A stretch of 64,000 nucleotides of DNA from Branchipolynoe longqiensis. Its lineage: Eukaryota; Annelida; Polychaeta; Phyllodocida; Polynoidae. The position numbers and the translations under genes are program-made. The stretch is from contig CM059198.1 of NCBI GenBank assembly GCA_030323885.1, forward strand, positions 57,128,917 through 57,192,916. Reading direction: 5' to 3'. Under the pieces are notes generated by a model. The model made no database searches. It was not told where the DNA came from and saw only the letters and a program-made list of their open reading frames with translations. This document shows, piece by piece, positions 31,949-43,214 of this stretch. Every line of letters begins with the position of its first letter. The stretch's first letter is position 1.

Positions 31949-32503
31949 GCCGTGTTTACACGGGAAATTGTAAAACGATCTAGACAAACCGATTTATATG
32001 AAGCGATGTAGTGGTGTGTTTACACGGACCAAGTTTGAAAGTGTGTCGGCGCCGGGAACCAGCAGCCTTAGTGGTGAGCCTGTAGCCGGTGAGCACTGCT
32101 ATTTGTTTAGTTTACACTCGTCGATTCGACAATAAAATAGCTACTATGTTAATATCGCTTGGAATTTAGGGTTAATTTAATGAAATTTAATTATTTGAGT
32201 ATGTAATTCTGTTAAATATGATCGCATTCACTAGATTTCGGCCTAATCTGTCCCTCACACTGCTGGGCACCAGCGATAGTTACAGCTGAGCTTGTAGCTG
32301 GCGAGCACTGCTATTTTACACTATTGCCACCCGGGAACGGGCTGGATCGTTTCATCTATACTACCTCGCAAGGTGGTTTACATCTACCGATTTATATGAA
32401 TCGATCCAGCCCTAAACGGCTCAGCATCGCGTTTACACGACGTGAATCGATCTAGGCAAGTCGTTTTATATAAGGCGTTTTAACTCGCCTGTGTAAACAG
32501 GTC
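31949..32503. mobile_element. Non-autonomous element M1 (GTTTACAC ends) containing the shared core
   Basis: The left end GCCGTGTTTACACGG and the right end, reverse complement ACCTGTTTACACAGG, form short TIRs; both are followed by AAAACG and GATCTAG(R)CAA words. Inside is a hairpin (GGGCTGGATCG at about 32339, CGATCCAGCCC at about 32402). A direct repeat GGTGAGCACTGCTATTT / GGCGAGCACTGCTATTT is present. The core module (TCGTCGATTCGACAATA, TTTAGGGTTAATTTAATG, TTGAGTATGTAATTCTG, AATATGATCGCATTC) lies at 32115-32250. No ORF. Confidence 0.7.
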
Positions 32504-32514
32504 TGTAGACAACC

Positions 32515-33060
32515 CTGCACACCACACATATTCACGGTCTCACAAGCACACACAAACACATGCACATATGCACGTGCAAACACATGTACACATGTAAACA
32601 CACATACACATACACACACATGTGCACATGCACAAACATGCACACATACACACACATGCACACTCACACATGCACACATGCACAGACATATACACGCACA
32701 CACATACACACCCACAAGCACACATACACACACATGCACACAGGCACAAATGCACATGCGCACACATACACATACACACACGCATGCTTGCACCCATGTA
32801 CACACATACACACATGCACACACATTCACACATGGATACTCATACACACGCGCACACATCCACACATGTATACACGCACACACAAATTCGCTCACCCACC
32901 CATTCACCATCATGAACCACTTACTAATCCCCATGACACGCCGAATAGACTACACTCGCAAACAAAGAAACAAACATAATTAACCCCCCCTCTCCCTTAC
33001 CCATCCCTCCCCCACCCCCTTCCCTGCCCACGCACCCCCTACACACACACACACACACAC
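32515..33060. repeat. CA-rich low-complexity tract
   Basis: Degenerate CACACATGCACACA repeats run to about 32885, with a pure (CA)n run at about 33040-33060. Overlapping cysteine/valine- and histidine/threonine-rich frames on both strands are artefacts. Confidence 0.85.
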
Positions 33061-33560
33061 CGCTCGTTGCGACACCTTGCGGCGCGGACGCGCAGTCCGC
33101 GCGCACGTCCGAACACAGCACGGGCACGCGTCCGTGCGCATGCCGACTCGAGTGAAACGCTGGGCGCGCATGCGCACACACACTGCCAGCTGGACAGTCT
33201 GTCCCGCCCAATACGCACGCTGTCCCCGGGACCCAGCGGCGGAGGTGGCAGCGGAGGCGGAGGCGGCGGCGGCGGCTGTGGAGGCAGTGATCCCCCAACC
33301 CACCTCTGAGAGAGAAAAGCGGGACGGCTTGTTTATACTGCGAGCGTGAGTGCCTGGGATGGCTGGCTGACTGGCTGGCTGGTTGACCCGCGCAAAGTTT
33401 TGGTGCGTGCACTGCGGGCCCTGCCGGGAGTAACTCGACCAGCGGACCGGTGGTCGTTCGAGGCCGACCTGCCCGGGTATGACGGCGGCGGGAGTGTAAT
33501 GTAGCGCCGGCCGGGGACCTGGAGACCTGGATGCCGGGAGACCGGGGAACCTGGGAACTT
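33060..33560. promoter_or_regulatory. CpG-rich patch with an NRF1-like site (possible promoter)
   Basis: It is dense in CpG against AT-rich surroundings. It has GCGCATGCGC at 33166-33175, the palindrome bound by NRF1-family factors, and a GGCGGA/GGCGGC run at about 33235-33280. No TATA box in an obvious position and no exon can be supported. It could equally be a GC-rich repeat remnant. Confidence 0.3.
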
Positions 33561-33619
33561 GGCGGAAAGCTGAGGGGGGCCAGGAACTCCAGGCGGATTT
33601 GAGCCATTCACCTGGATGG

Positions 33620-33960
33620 TTTAGAAAGAAGACTGGAATTATCGCAGCTAGAGGATATCAGAGAGAGACAGTCAGAGAGAGAGAATAGAGAATATGACGT
33701 GAAGAGAGGTGTAGGGAGGACGAGACAGGAGCTGAGGGAAGCGAAGAGAGGAGAAGACAAGAGGAGAGGGAGGAGAGGAGGGGAGGAGGACCAGAAAAGA
33801 GCTGAGAGGACGAGGAAGAGAGAGGTTGGGATAGGATGAAGGAAGGAGAGAGGAGGAGAGAGTTCGACTGAGGAGGAGGGAGGGGAAAGAAAGGGAGAAC
33901 GAAGGACGGGGAAGAACAGAGGAGGAGGGGGCGAAGAAGAACACATTGGGAAGAGAGAAG
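33620..33960. repeat. Purine-rich (GAGAGG) tract
   Basis: The plus strand is almost all A/G (AGAGAGAGACAG, GAGGAGAGGAGG). Serine/leucine/proline-rich minus-strand frames come from it. Confidence 0.8.
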
Positions 33961-34199
33961 AGACAAGAAAGGTGTGGTTGTAGCAGCTCTCGTGGTAGTA
34001 CTAGTAGTAGTATTAGTGGTAGCATCAGGAGCAGTGTGTTGGAGTGTCACCTGGATTACCCTTCGTCTGTGCGTGATGCAGGCTACGACAATCAGCATGT
34101 GCGTGCGCGTGCGTGTGCGCGTGTACGCATGCGCGCGCCCGACATGAGTCCCTGCGATTGAGAGATGGACGGTTTCAGATCTTACATCGGATCGCGTAA

Positions 34200-34990
34200 G
34201 TAGTAGGCAGGATGTGTGGAGGGATGTGTATGTGCGGGTTTGTAGGTGTGGGTGTATGTAGGTGTGGGTGTGGGTGGGTGTGTAGGTGGAGGTGTACTGT
34301 GGGTGCATAGGCGTGGGGAAATGTGTGCGTGTGTGGGTGGGTGTGTTTGTGCGAGTGGGTGTGCGGATGGGCGTGTTGGAATGTGGGTAGGTGTGGGTGG
34401 GGTGTAGGTGGAGGTGGACTGTGGCTACATAGGTGTCGTTGTAGGTGTGTTCGTGTGTGTGTGTGGTTGTGTTAGTGTGTGCGTGTGTGGGTGTGTGGAT
34501 GTGTGGGTGTTTGGATGTGCCGGTGTATGTGTGCATGTGAGTGTGAGTGTGTAGGTGGAGGTGCAATGTGGGTACATAGGTGTCGTTGTAGGTGTGTTCG
34601 TGTGTGTGTGGTTGTGTTAGTGTGTGCGTGTGTGAGTGTGCGGGTGGGTGTGTGGATGTGTGGGTGTGTTGGTGCGTGTGAGTGTGTAGGTGGAGTTGCA
34701 ATTTGGATATAGAGGTGTGGGTGTAGGTGTGTTCGAGTGTGTGCTTGTGTTAGTACGTGTGAGTGTGCGGGTGTGCGGGTGGGTGGGTGTGTGGATGTGT
34801 GGGTCCGTGTGAGTGTGTAGGTGGAGGCACAATTTTGGTATATAGGCGTGGGTCTAGGTCTGTTTTCGTGTGTGATTGTGTAGTACGCTCAGATGTTAGT
34901 GTGTGGATATGTGCGTGTGCGGATGTACCTGTGTGTGGGTATGTGGGTGGGTGTGGGTGTTGTGGAATGGTTGAGTGGATGTATGGGTGC
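34200..34990. repeat. GT-rich minisatellite, ~125-140-bp unit
   Basis: GTAGGTGTGTTCGTGTGTG and GTGTGTAGGTGGAGGTGCAA-like blocks recur at about 34445, 34588 and 34725, and in degraded form near 34250, 34400 and 34850. A CG-rich GCGCGTGTACGCATGCGC stretch lies just before it (34117-34134). Confidence 0.8.
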
Positions 34991-35043
34991 ACAGGAACGA
35001 GGTGTAGACTTGTGTACATAGAGACATACTTATACTTAGCTAT

Positions 35044-35049
35044 ATAAAT

Positions 35050-35110
<61 letters not shown>
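35044..35110. repeat. (TA)n microsatellite
   Basis: About 33 TA units, the longest TA run in the window. Confidence 0.95.
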
Positions 35111-35113
<3 letters not shown>

Positions 35114-35114
35114 T

Positions 35115-36430
35115 TATGTGCTGTACGTAGTGATTTAATAGCATCGCATATTATATTGCCATTACAGACTACATAATTCATATAATATATATGATATGTT
35201 TATGCTATTATATGATTATTAATAAGACAGCTCCAACAACCATAGAGAGTTTGGTCATATCCTAAGCCATTATCTACATATTCCTGTTTTTTGTTTTTCT
35301 TTGTTTACTAGTTTTCTCCTATATTTATTGATCACAACAGTGTGTAAAGTCTTCAGCTGGAATATGTGGATTGTGTGGGAATGCTATAATTGGACAATGA
35401 CACAGCAAGTAGTATACAGTTGGTTTTAATCAGATAATCATGAGTACACGTTGATGATAGGAAGTCAAATGCAAATAGTAACAAGTTGAAACATAGTGAG
35501 CCCATTAAGCTTTTAACCCTATTTTTTACTTTTTACGTAGGGGTGGGCGGGTGGAAATTTCAGGCTTAGTCCGCATCCTCCTGTGCTCGTCCCGACGTGA
35601 GCTGTAGCTGCCAAACCCGCCTTATATAGGCAGGGACAGCAATTTAGTTCAGAAATTCAACATATGTGTCAGGTCAGTATCATTAGTTCAGTAATTAGGG
35701 TTTCATATCTTAAAGTGAACATAGACGTTGCTAGTGTCCAAGGCGCGGGGCAGTGTGTCCGGTTCATGCTAGGTGGCAGCATCGGGCTTGCTTAACGTTG
35801 AGGCTATGGCTGTGTCTTAGTGTCCAATTACCCGTGTTGTGAACATCACAATCAATACAGGCAAGAAGAGAAAGGAAGGGTATAAAGAATGAAAGTAGAG
35901 TGAGAGCTTGCACCCTCAGGTTTATTATTATATAGTGGTACATGGATCTGGTATGGCATACCACCTGCCCATTATCTCCAATGAGCAACAAGCATTTATA
36001 GTTCCACCAATGAACAGCAATCATTCTTGTGTCACCATGGTTACAGTGATCTGCTAACCACCACCATGTGGTGTGGCTGCTTGGCCAGCACCTGCCTGAG
36101 CTGTGTGTGTGATGATCCGTGACTAACAGTTGGGGGGGGGGGGGGGAGGGGGTAGTGAGTAGAGCTCTTGAGGCTCCTTACACACTATCACTAGTGCCTC
36201 CTTCACACTATCTACCTAATACACAATGACTATTGACCATAAGTAAAGGATCACCAGCAACTACATAAATACATTCATGCACCTGGCAGTATATACCATT
36301 TACATTAATAGAACATTTGTACTCCATTATAGACCATTTGCATTCCCCACCAATGCGTTGCTCGGAATATTTTAATTCATTGTAATGCATCATTGGTCAA
36401 CATAGAACAATGAGTCTTTATGCCACACAC
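35115..36430. other. Unassigned, mostly unique-looking DNA
   Basis: No gene, RT relic or repeat terminus recognised over 1.3 kb. A G14 run lies at about 36133-36146. The 86-codon frame at 35764-36024 (-) has no motif. Confidence 0.45.
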
Positions 36431-36436
36431 GATTCG

Positions 36437-36760
36437 TGGCGTTCTCTGTGGCGGAGTGGTTAGAGTGTCTGACTTTTTCCTAGGTCAGACTCCTAATCTG
36501 AGGGTCCGTGGTTCGATTCCCCATGCCCCCAGCTCTGCCAATTTGGATTGCCACCGCTGTGTATAACTTACGGCGTCATCAAAGGCCGGTTGCTCTCATA
36601 CCATGTCTATGCGGTGTGGGAGGTTAAAAATCCCTTGGGTCAGTAAAAGTGTAGGCTTGGGCTTTCTATCGACCAGCAGTGGAGTGGGGATGAGCAGTTG
36701 TCTGTGACTGGGATTTCCCCCGCTTGGGACAACTAATGTACCAACAAATCAAAAAATGAG
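36437..36760 (+). mobile_element. SINE-B, full length with T2 tail
   Basis: A tRNA-Leu/Ser-like head: A box GTGGCGGAGTGGTTAGAGTG, a long variable-arm-like stretch (CCTAGGTCAGACTCCTAATC) and B box GTGGTTCGATTCCCC. The body is GCCAATTTGGATTGCCACCG, GTTGCTCTCATACCATGTCT, AAAAATCCCTTGGGTCAGTA. It then has the T2 tail (CAGTGGAGTGGGGATGAGCA, GGATTTCCCCCGCTTGGGAC, AACTAATGTACCAACAAATC). The head lacks a 3' acceptor-stem partner, so it is a SINE, not a tRNA gene. Confidence 0.9.
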
Positions 36761-36761
36761 A

Positions 36762-37105
36762 GACACATAAGTGTTCACACTTCCTGTCTACCATTCGCTA
36801 TATTGATTAGTTATTTCCACTAGTCTTTAGTGATTATAACTGTAACTTTTGTTGGGATGTCCGATCATTGCCGTCCCTGAGATCATATCAAGCTGATGAT
36901 GTTACTGCTTCTGATGCTGGTGATGATAACATATATTAGTCTGAGAATTAGTGGCAGAATGGTGTATGGGAATGGGAATAATGTTGGATATATATGAGAT
37001 TATCGGCTTTATTTGCTGTATTTCCTTCGGTCTATTATATTTAATTGGATACTTTGCACATTATAGATTTTAGGTCCGGTGGCGGTGGTAATCTGAATGG
37101 TACTT
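36762..37105. other. Unassigned AT-rich stretch
   Basis: Nothing recognised; short ATATAT words only. Confidence 0.4.
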
Positions 37106-37204
37106 TAAATAAAGTCGCATAATCCGATGGTATTGACTTTCTGTCATTTCTTTTGTACATACATATATATATTAAATTGATTTTTTATAATTTAACTTAC
37201 TTTT

Positions 37205-37430
37205 ATTGTTGTGGTAAATATATTTATTCTGCTGAATAAATCTTTTGTCAGTTTCGAAGTACTGGTCTTCCAGCCATTTTACAATTCACAGGCATTTATA
37301 GAAAAGGGTCAGAGAATAAGGTATACACTAACTGTTGGACACACACTTTGCAGCATGTAACACAATGAAATTATGTAATGCACAAGTTCCATACGAATAT
37401 GGTAACAGTAGTGTCATATAACTAGTCTTC
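37205..37430 (+). repeat. Dispersed repeat inserted in MITE-P
   Basis: GTAAATATATTTATTCTGCT, GAATAAATCTTTTGTCAG and ACTGGTCTTCCAGCCATTTT resemble 48655-48740 (GAAAGTATTTATTCATCTGA, GCTGGTCTTCCGGCC). Limits are set by where MITE-P sequence stops and resumes. Confidence 0.5.
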
Positions 37431-37577
37431 ACTTTGAAGTAACTTATATTTTAAATGACTAAATATTGAGCTATTTGAAGGGCAATCAAATTATTTGTGG
37501 GAAGCACGCCAAATCTCTGACACCATCGGCTTTAGCAGTCATATATTCCTTCAAATCACCTCAGTATTCCTTTCTAT

Positions 37578-39334
37578 CTCATCATCATCATCATCATGCT
37601 GTCGGTTGCGATGCGACAAAGACTGCTTTCATTACTTGACTGCCGCTCTCCATTTAGCTCTCTGCTGTGAGAGTGATGTCCATGAGTCGGTCTTAATGTC
37701 TCTCAGCTTCAGGTTTCTCTTGATGGTATCCTTGAACCGGAGACGAGGGCACCCTCTCTTTCTGTAACCAGAAGACAGTTGAGAATAGAGGATCTGCTTT
37801 GGTAACCAAGGCTATCAATGATCTAAAGTCAGGTAAGGCTCCTGGAAGTGACCAGATAACATCAGAAATGATAAAAGAACTAGATGAAGTGGGGATTCAA
37901 ATCATTCATAAGCTAGTAAATGACATCTATGAGACTGGATTTATACCATTGAATATGAATGCATCCATATTTGTACGACTCCCAAAGAAGCGAAAACCAA
38001 CACTGTGTACTGAGTACAGAACACTAAGCCTGATGAGTCATATGTTGAAGATGATCCTGAAAATAATGTTACTGAGGAACAGACAGAAAATTGAAGAACA
38101 AATCAGTAACGTACAAAGTGGGTTTATATCTGGAGAGGTACACATGAAGGGATTTTCAATATGAGAATGATTTGTGAACGTTATTGTGAAGTGAACCAGG
38201 ATGTTTATGCCTGCTTTATTGACTATGAGAAGGCCTTCGACCGAGTCAATCATGAACTGTTAATCAAATGTTTACAAGATATTGGTGTCAATGGCAAAGA
38301 CATTAAACTAATTGTGAACTTATACTGGACACAACATGCATTTATAAAAATGGAGCAGGGCCTATCGGATGAAGCTATGATTAAACGAGGAGTTCGAGAG
38401 GGGTGTGTATTGTCACCATGTCTATTTAACCTGTACACAGAGATGATTTTCAGACACATTGAAGATTGCAAGGGAGTGACAATAGGTGGCATGAACGTCA
38501 ACAATCTTAGATATGCCGATGACAGTGTAATACTAGCAGACAGTGAGAAAAACCTACAAGATATAGTGAATAGAATCAATAAAGCCGGAATACTATTCAA
38601 CATGAAGATGAATGCCAGGAAGACCAAAACAATGGTTATAAGTAAAAAGACAGATACACCAAATGTCAATATAACCATAGATGGCACAAACATAGAATAA
38701 GTATCCAAATTCATATATCTCGGACAAAAGGTTACAAATGATGGGAGATGTGAGGAAGAAATTAAAAGAAGGATAACAATAGCCTGAACAACATTCTCCA
38801 AAATGTATAGAGTGTTAACATCAAGTAAGATATTAATACAAACAAGGAAGCGTATTCTTCAGTGTTATGTGTGGTCTACTCTAATGTATGGAGCTGAGAC
38901 ATGGACAATCTCTAAGAAAATGTACAAACGTTTAGCAGCATTTGAGATGTGGACTTATCGAAGGATGATGAAAATATCATGGACAAAGAAGATCACCAAC
39001 AAAGAAGTTCTCAGAAAAATTAAAAATAAGAAAAGCTTGTTTGCCACTTTAAAGACAAAGAAACTTATTTATTTTGGCCACATCATTCGTCAGAGTTCAA
39101 TATACCGTACATTGTTGGAAGGGAAGGTGAATGGCAGCAGAGGGAGAGGAGACCAAGAACATCATGGTTTACAAATATTTCATAGTGGACATGCTTGAAT
39201 TATTCACAGTCTATCAGAACAGCACACCATCGGGACAAGTGGAGAACCATTGCATCCAACCCTTGACTAGAGGACGGAACTATTGATTGATTGATTTGGT
39301 AGCCAGTCTGATGACATCCTCATGAGGTGTCCAG
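37578..39334 (-). mobile_element. LINE A 3' fragment inserted in MITE-P, split by LINE B
   Basis: It starts with the reversed (GAT)n tail at 37579-37596, then GCTGTCGGTTGCGATGCGAC and the family 3' end to GAGGATCTGCTTTGGTA (37804). It resumes at 39302 with GCCAGTCTGATGACATCCTC, ATGAGGTGTCCAG. TCCTTTCTAT is duplicated at 37568-37577 and 39335-39344, a 10-bp target duplication in the MITE. The LINE was already 5'-truncated to about 260 bp when it inserted. Confidence 0.9.
37805..39301 (+). pseudogene. LINE family B (RTE-like), 1.5-kb copy, RT domain with lesions
   Basis: The fingers motif GKAPGSDQITSEMIK (in 37799-38164) is followed after a frameshift near 38160 by 38161-38700, which contains FIDYEKAFDRVNH (residues 19-31), GVREGCVLSPCLFN (77-90) and LRYADDSVILADS (116-128) with catalytic YADD at 38512-38523. 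Stops interrupt at 38698-38700 and 38785-38787. The frame then continues with YVWSTLMYGAETWTISKK, WTYRRMMKISWTKKIT and FGHIIRQSSIYRTLLEG; a lost base near 39150 ends it. The tail is TATTGATTGATTGA. TTTGGTA is duplicated at 37798-37804 and 39295-39301. Endonuclease and ORF1 are missing, so it is inactive. The YADD form and tail suggest the RTE group; that is an inference. Confidence 0.9.
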
Positions 39335-39679
39335 TCCTTTCTATTTGCCATCAAATGTTTAACGAGTGCAGCAGTGTATAAGATAGTTATGTAGAATCAA
39401 TTCTAGATAATTGCTTTGGTTTTGAAAATTGGATGCTTCATCGGACTATTCAGAATTAATGTTCTCTGTATGGCCACTTATGATTTAAGTTCCTGGGGAG
39501 ATAGGGATGCTGATATCGGTCTGGGCAGTGTTACTGGTCTAGTGGATTAACAGTGGTTTGCTAACAGTCATTTGAGCAGAGTAGGGTAAAAGTAGAGCAG
39601 GAATTGAATTGAAAGTTATATTGAGCGACTGACATAAGTTGTGTGAGGTTGGTTGGTTGACAAACAACAACACTGTGTA

Positions 39680-39932
39680 TTCGCAGTAGATTTCAAAGTG
39701 ACTCTTGGAACCACCTATATTGTAATTCTGAACTAACCAAATGGTCGCCGACTGACGCACCACCTACTGTAAATCCTTTGAAACCGATATTACGCAGTTA
39801 ACAAAACTGCGCAGTCGATTTAAATGTGACCCCATTGGCGCCATCTATAATGTTCTGGTAAACTAACGAATGGCTGCTGACCGACCTGCCACCTACTGTA
39901 AATTCAAAGCAACGGCTATGATACAGTTAGCG
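39680..39932 (+). repeat. Two diverged ~125-bp tandem units
   Basis: CGCAGTAGATTTCAAAGTGA...CACCTACTGTAAATCC (39680-39775) and CGCAGTCGATTTAAATGTGA...CACCTACTGTAAATTC (39809-39905) share order and spacing, including the ACTAACNAATGG(T/C) and GACCGAC words. Confidence 0.7.
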
Positions 39933-40222
39933 AATCTAGAATCTTCGACCAGAGCCTTTCAACCGATCGGACGTGTTACCTTGATGTAGATTTGCCATCC
40001 CACCCACCCAACTAATGACATAGATCGATAGGGTTAAGTGCCTGAAATCCTCAAACTATATATAAATCATGAACATCTTGAATCTAACTGTAACAAGCTA
40101 AAATAGAAAGAATAAATGCCACTATATCCTACTGTCTCGCGTTTTGTTCAATTAATAAGATACTGTATAGGTAAACTCAGGCGATGCATGCATGAAGCAA
40201 TGATGTAGCACTGAGAAATGGT

Positions 40223-40450
40223 TGGTTGTTTTTTGGAGTTTTACGTCCTGGCAACATCTACAGTCAAATCAGCACGGGTACTGACTTGTGACAGTCCACA
40301 CTCATGATGGCTTCATAGTGCTGCCCAACTGGGAAACCAGGCCACCAGCACCATGGCCTGAGATCCCGCTCAGTCAAACTTTCCAGAAACTGAGCCAACC
40401 AGTCCATGCACTATCCTAATAATGCCGAGCTCTTTACTAGGAAGTGAATA
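40223..40450 (-). mobile_element. SINE-A, 5'-truncated, minus strand
   Basis: GGAGTTTTACGTCCTGGCAA, CACTCATGATGGCTTCATAG, GCCAACCAGTCCATGCACTA, ending at TAGGAAGTGAATAG. The head is missing. Confidence 0.85.
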
Positions 40451-40555
40451 GTCCTATACATATTGCCATATTGGCCACCTATTGATCTTCCTCCTCCCTT
40501 CCCATATCATAGTACTTGGAAGTGTCAGGGTAGATAGCGACAAGTATATATAGTT

Positions 40556-40742
40556 ATACCTGTCTAAATCGACCGACCATGGGACCGACTTTAAATGGTC
40601 CATTTAAGGAGGTGGTCGGTTTAGGAAGTTTTTCATTTCGTTATGATGGTATTGTATGGGCGATCTTTTGGGACCCAAATAACACAATCGGTGTAGGGGG
40701 GTGGTCGATCTGTGCAGGTGGTCGGTTAGGGAGGTTTAACTG
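40556..40742. mobile_element. pogo/Tigger-like MITE (family T), inverted orientation
   Basis: The reverse of the 44986-45374 family: ACCATGGGACCGACTTTAAA, GTGGTCGGTTTAGGAAGTTT, ATCTTTTGGGACCCAAATAA, GGAGGTTTAACTG then TA (40743-40744). The left terminus is degraded. Confidence 0.8.
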
Positions 40743-40907
40743 TATTTTTGATGCAATAATTGGGAATAGGCTGCATATTCAATACATGTAGTTCCACATA
40801 GTTACTGAACACTCAACTGATTCGGCCACTTATAGCCCCAGTGATTCATGTATTGTAGACAGACAAGCCATTACATATGAATCGTGCACAGAATCCAGCT
40901 ATACATA

Positions 40908-40942
40908 TATATATATATCTATATATATATATATATATATGC
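40908..40942. repeat. TA-rich microsatellite
   Basis: TATATATATATATCTATATATATATATATATAT type run; a MITE-P end fragment (TTAGTCCGATGAAAAG) follows at about 40955-40990. Confidence 0.8.
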
Positions 40943-40999
40943 TTAATTAAACTCCATTAGTCCGATGAAAAGAGTTCGATGAAAACATCAAATTTTAAA

Positions 41000-41332
41000 A
41001 AAAGGCCGAATGAGTTTGAGCATCCGTCTCCCATGTTGGTAGATTATTGGGTCGTGGGGTAGTGGGTTCGAAGCCTGGTCGAGTAAAACCGATGACTTAA
41101 GCATTGATACTTGTGGCATCCTAGCCTGGCGCTCGGCATTATTAGGATAGGACAAGGACTGGTTGTCTCAATGTCAAGATAATGTGACTGAGTGGGAGGT
41201 CAGGTCATGGTGCTGGTGGCCTACTCTTCCAGTGGGGCAGAACTATAAAGTTGCCATGAGTGCGCATTGTCACACGTCGGTACCCATCCTGATATTACCT
41301 TAGATGTTGCTAGGATGCAAAACAACAACAAA
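41000..41332 (+). mobile_element. SINE-A, full length
   Basis: GGCCGAATGAGTTTGAGCAT (A box), GTGGGTTCGAAGCCTGG (B box), a standard body and the CAACAACAAAT 3' end. Confidence 0.9.
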
Positions 41333-41574
41333 TATACTTCCCCCTCTAGTGCACTCCCTCCCCCACCCCTCCTCTGCCAATACATGTACCCTGACATCTG
41401 ACGCCCCTAGCCCTCATCCATGTAGAGGTTAGATAGGACGAGTGGTGGTATTGATGTGCTGGGGGAAGATGAGGGGTGGGGGGGTGGAGGGAGTAAGCTC
41501 AGACTTGTATTTAGATGTGTCCACTGGAACTTGTGTAAGCTATCAGTATGAAGGTACCCATGATAAGCATCTTG

Positions 41575-41812
41575 TTTATTGGGGCATTATATCTTCGCAA
41601 CTTCTAAGGCCAGTTCATGATGGGTATCGACTTTGGGACACTGCGCTCTCATGGAGACTTTATACTGCTGCCCCACTGGGATATAAGGCCCTTGGCATCA
41701 TGATCAGATTCTCCACTCAGTTACATTATCCTGATCATGAGCTAACCATGTTCTTTGCCCTGTCCTAGTAATGCCCTGCAGCAGCCTAGGGAGCGAAGAG
41801 TGTCAATAGACG
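41575..41812 (-). mobile_element. SINE-A body, minus strand, diverged
   Basis: TTCTAAGGCCAGTTCATGAT, GCTGCCCCACTGGGATATAA, CATTATCCTGATCATGAGCT, ending GGGAGCGAAGAGTGTCAAT. Confidence 0.7.
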
Positions 41813-42004
41813 AATTCCGTCACACATGCGCAGAGTGTAATAGAGACTGAATTTGTGGGTCACAGAGTCTGGGGAGAGGCAATTGAGGCTCTGGTTAAAA
41901 ATGGCTTCATATTGAGCAACTGACGCAGTCTTTTTGGGACAGATGTGTATTAATAGAGAACACATGGTTGAATACTTTTTGATAATTATAGCTGTATCCT
42001 ATTG

Positions 42005-42215
42005 ATTGATTTATTTGATTGATTGGAAATCTCAATCGGCAGTGTAAAACAACACAGTGACACACTGTCGACCCAAAACACAAGTGCCATTGCCTATCAC
42101 CAGGTTGTCGTACTAGTCGCGGAAATTGTGGTTCTAATCGGCTGGGATTCAACCTCCCAACCTTCCACGGGGAATTATGTGTTCTTACCCATTGGACCAC
42201 CGCATCCTGTTAAAC
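42005..42215 (-). mobile_element. SINE-F, tRNA-headed, TGAT-type tail
   Basis: The minus strand shows an A-box-like GCGGTGGTCCAATGGGTAAG and B box AGGTTGAATCCC. A ~100-bp body with GGCACTTGTGTTTTGGG and GTCACTGTGTTGTTTTACAC follows. It ends in repeated CAATCAATC-type units (42003-42025). It is the only copy in the window. Confidence 0.6.
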
Positions 42216-42297
42216 AATGTGCAGGCTAGCCCACTTGCGTAAAGTTTACCGCGATCCAGCGATTACACATGAGTGATCCCTTATTGCGTGTGTAGTA

Positions 42298-42484
42298 CTC
42301 TGCACTGACTTCTCAGGCTAGCAGCCACATAGACAGTTAGGCGTGGGGAGAGTGCTTATATCAGGGAACCTAGCTGGTGTAATGGCTTCGCACATTAGCC
42401 TTGAATGCGAGACATGTGGGTTTTATTTCCGCTCTAGGCACCATATTATTTCTCATGTTCATCACCCCGACAAGATTCGATGAC
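42298..42484 (+). mobile_element. SINE-E copy 1, next to the MITE cluster
   Basis: GCACTGACTTCTCAGGCTAG, GAGCCACATAGACAG-like text (AGCCACATAGACAGTTAG), an A-box-like GGTGTAATGGCTTCGCACA and a degenerate B box (GTGGGTTTTATTTCC), then CTCTAGGCACCATATTATTT. It matches 44213-44400. Confidence 0.65.
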
Positions 42485-43214
42485 CAGGGCCATATGCATG
42501 AAGCAGGGTTAGCGCTCCAAACCTGTGGTTAGCGGTGATCTCTGGGTTAGCGGGGAAAAGTTGATTTGCATGGGGGAGTGTTAGGGAAACTCTGCGAGTT
42601 TAAAGTCAGAGAGTCTAACCCCAGCCCATACCAGGTTTACCGTCAGTGTTAGGGACCAACTCGGGACAAATCTATTGAATGCGATCATATTTAACAGAAT
42701 TACATACTCAAATCGTGAAATTTCAATAAATTAACTCTAAAATCGAACCCATATTAACACCGCAGCTACATTGGCGGCGATATTAATATTGTCAAATCGA
42801 CGAATGTACACCGCCGCATCGACGTCGCTATCCATATTGTCGAACATCAACAAAACTTCGCCGCCACCGCCGCAGCATCGGCGGCAATATAGTAGGCCCA
42901 AATATTTTCAATGCGATCATATTTGACAGAATTACATACTCAAATTGTGAAATTTCATTAAATTAACCCTAAATTCGAACCGATATTAATGCCGCCGCTA
43001 CTATGGCGGGGACATTAATATTGTCAAATCGACGAATGTACACAGGCACAGAGGGATTTCCCATATCTATAAATAACTGCTAGGTTGGCTAACGCCTCCA
43101 TGCTTTGCCTCCATACATACCCCGAGACCGAATTTTCAATGCCGGCGTTAGCTAACCCGGACCCGACTCTTAACACCAGAGCCGATCAATAATTCTTCAT
43201 GCATACGGACCCTG
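42485..43214. mobile_element. Core-module MITE M2a (730 bp)
   Basis: The ends are CAGGGCCATATGCATGAAGC and its mirror (GCTTCATGCATACGGACCCTG-like, ending 43214). Next to the ends are TTAGCG-word arms (GGGTTAGCG, GGTTAGCGG; GGCTAACGCC, CGTTAGCTAACCC). The interior has two tandem core units (42661-42890, 42895-43045), each with ATGCGATCATATTT, AGAATTACATACTCAAA, TTAACCCTAAA-type text and GCCGCC/GGCGGC hairpins. No ORF. Confidence 0.8.

Larger units (their letters stand above)
37111..39457 (+). mobile_element. MITE-P host copy interrupted by nested insertions
   Basis: The left end AAAGTCGCATAATCCGATGG starts at 37111; the right end, CTTCATCGGACTATTCAGAAT, ends near 39457. The MITE halves are 37111-37577 and 39345-39457. 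Between them lies LINE A (37578-39334), itself holding LINE B. A further ~220-bp segment (37205-37430) with its own partner at 48655-48740 interrupts the left half. Confidence 0.85.

Noticed and set aside
32452..32934. Cysteine/valine-rich (-) and histidine/threonine-rich (+) frames of up to 160 codons
   Set aside because: Translation of a CA/GT low-complexity tract on both strands.
32924..33607. A 227-codon minus-strand frame over the CpG-rich patch
   Set aside because: It has no recognisable motif, and opposite-strand frames are also open because GC-rich DNA has few stops.
33658..34701. A 347-codon minus-strand frame rich in H, T, P, S, L
   Set aside because: It spans a GT minisatellite and a purine tract; composition explains it.
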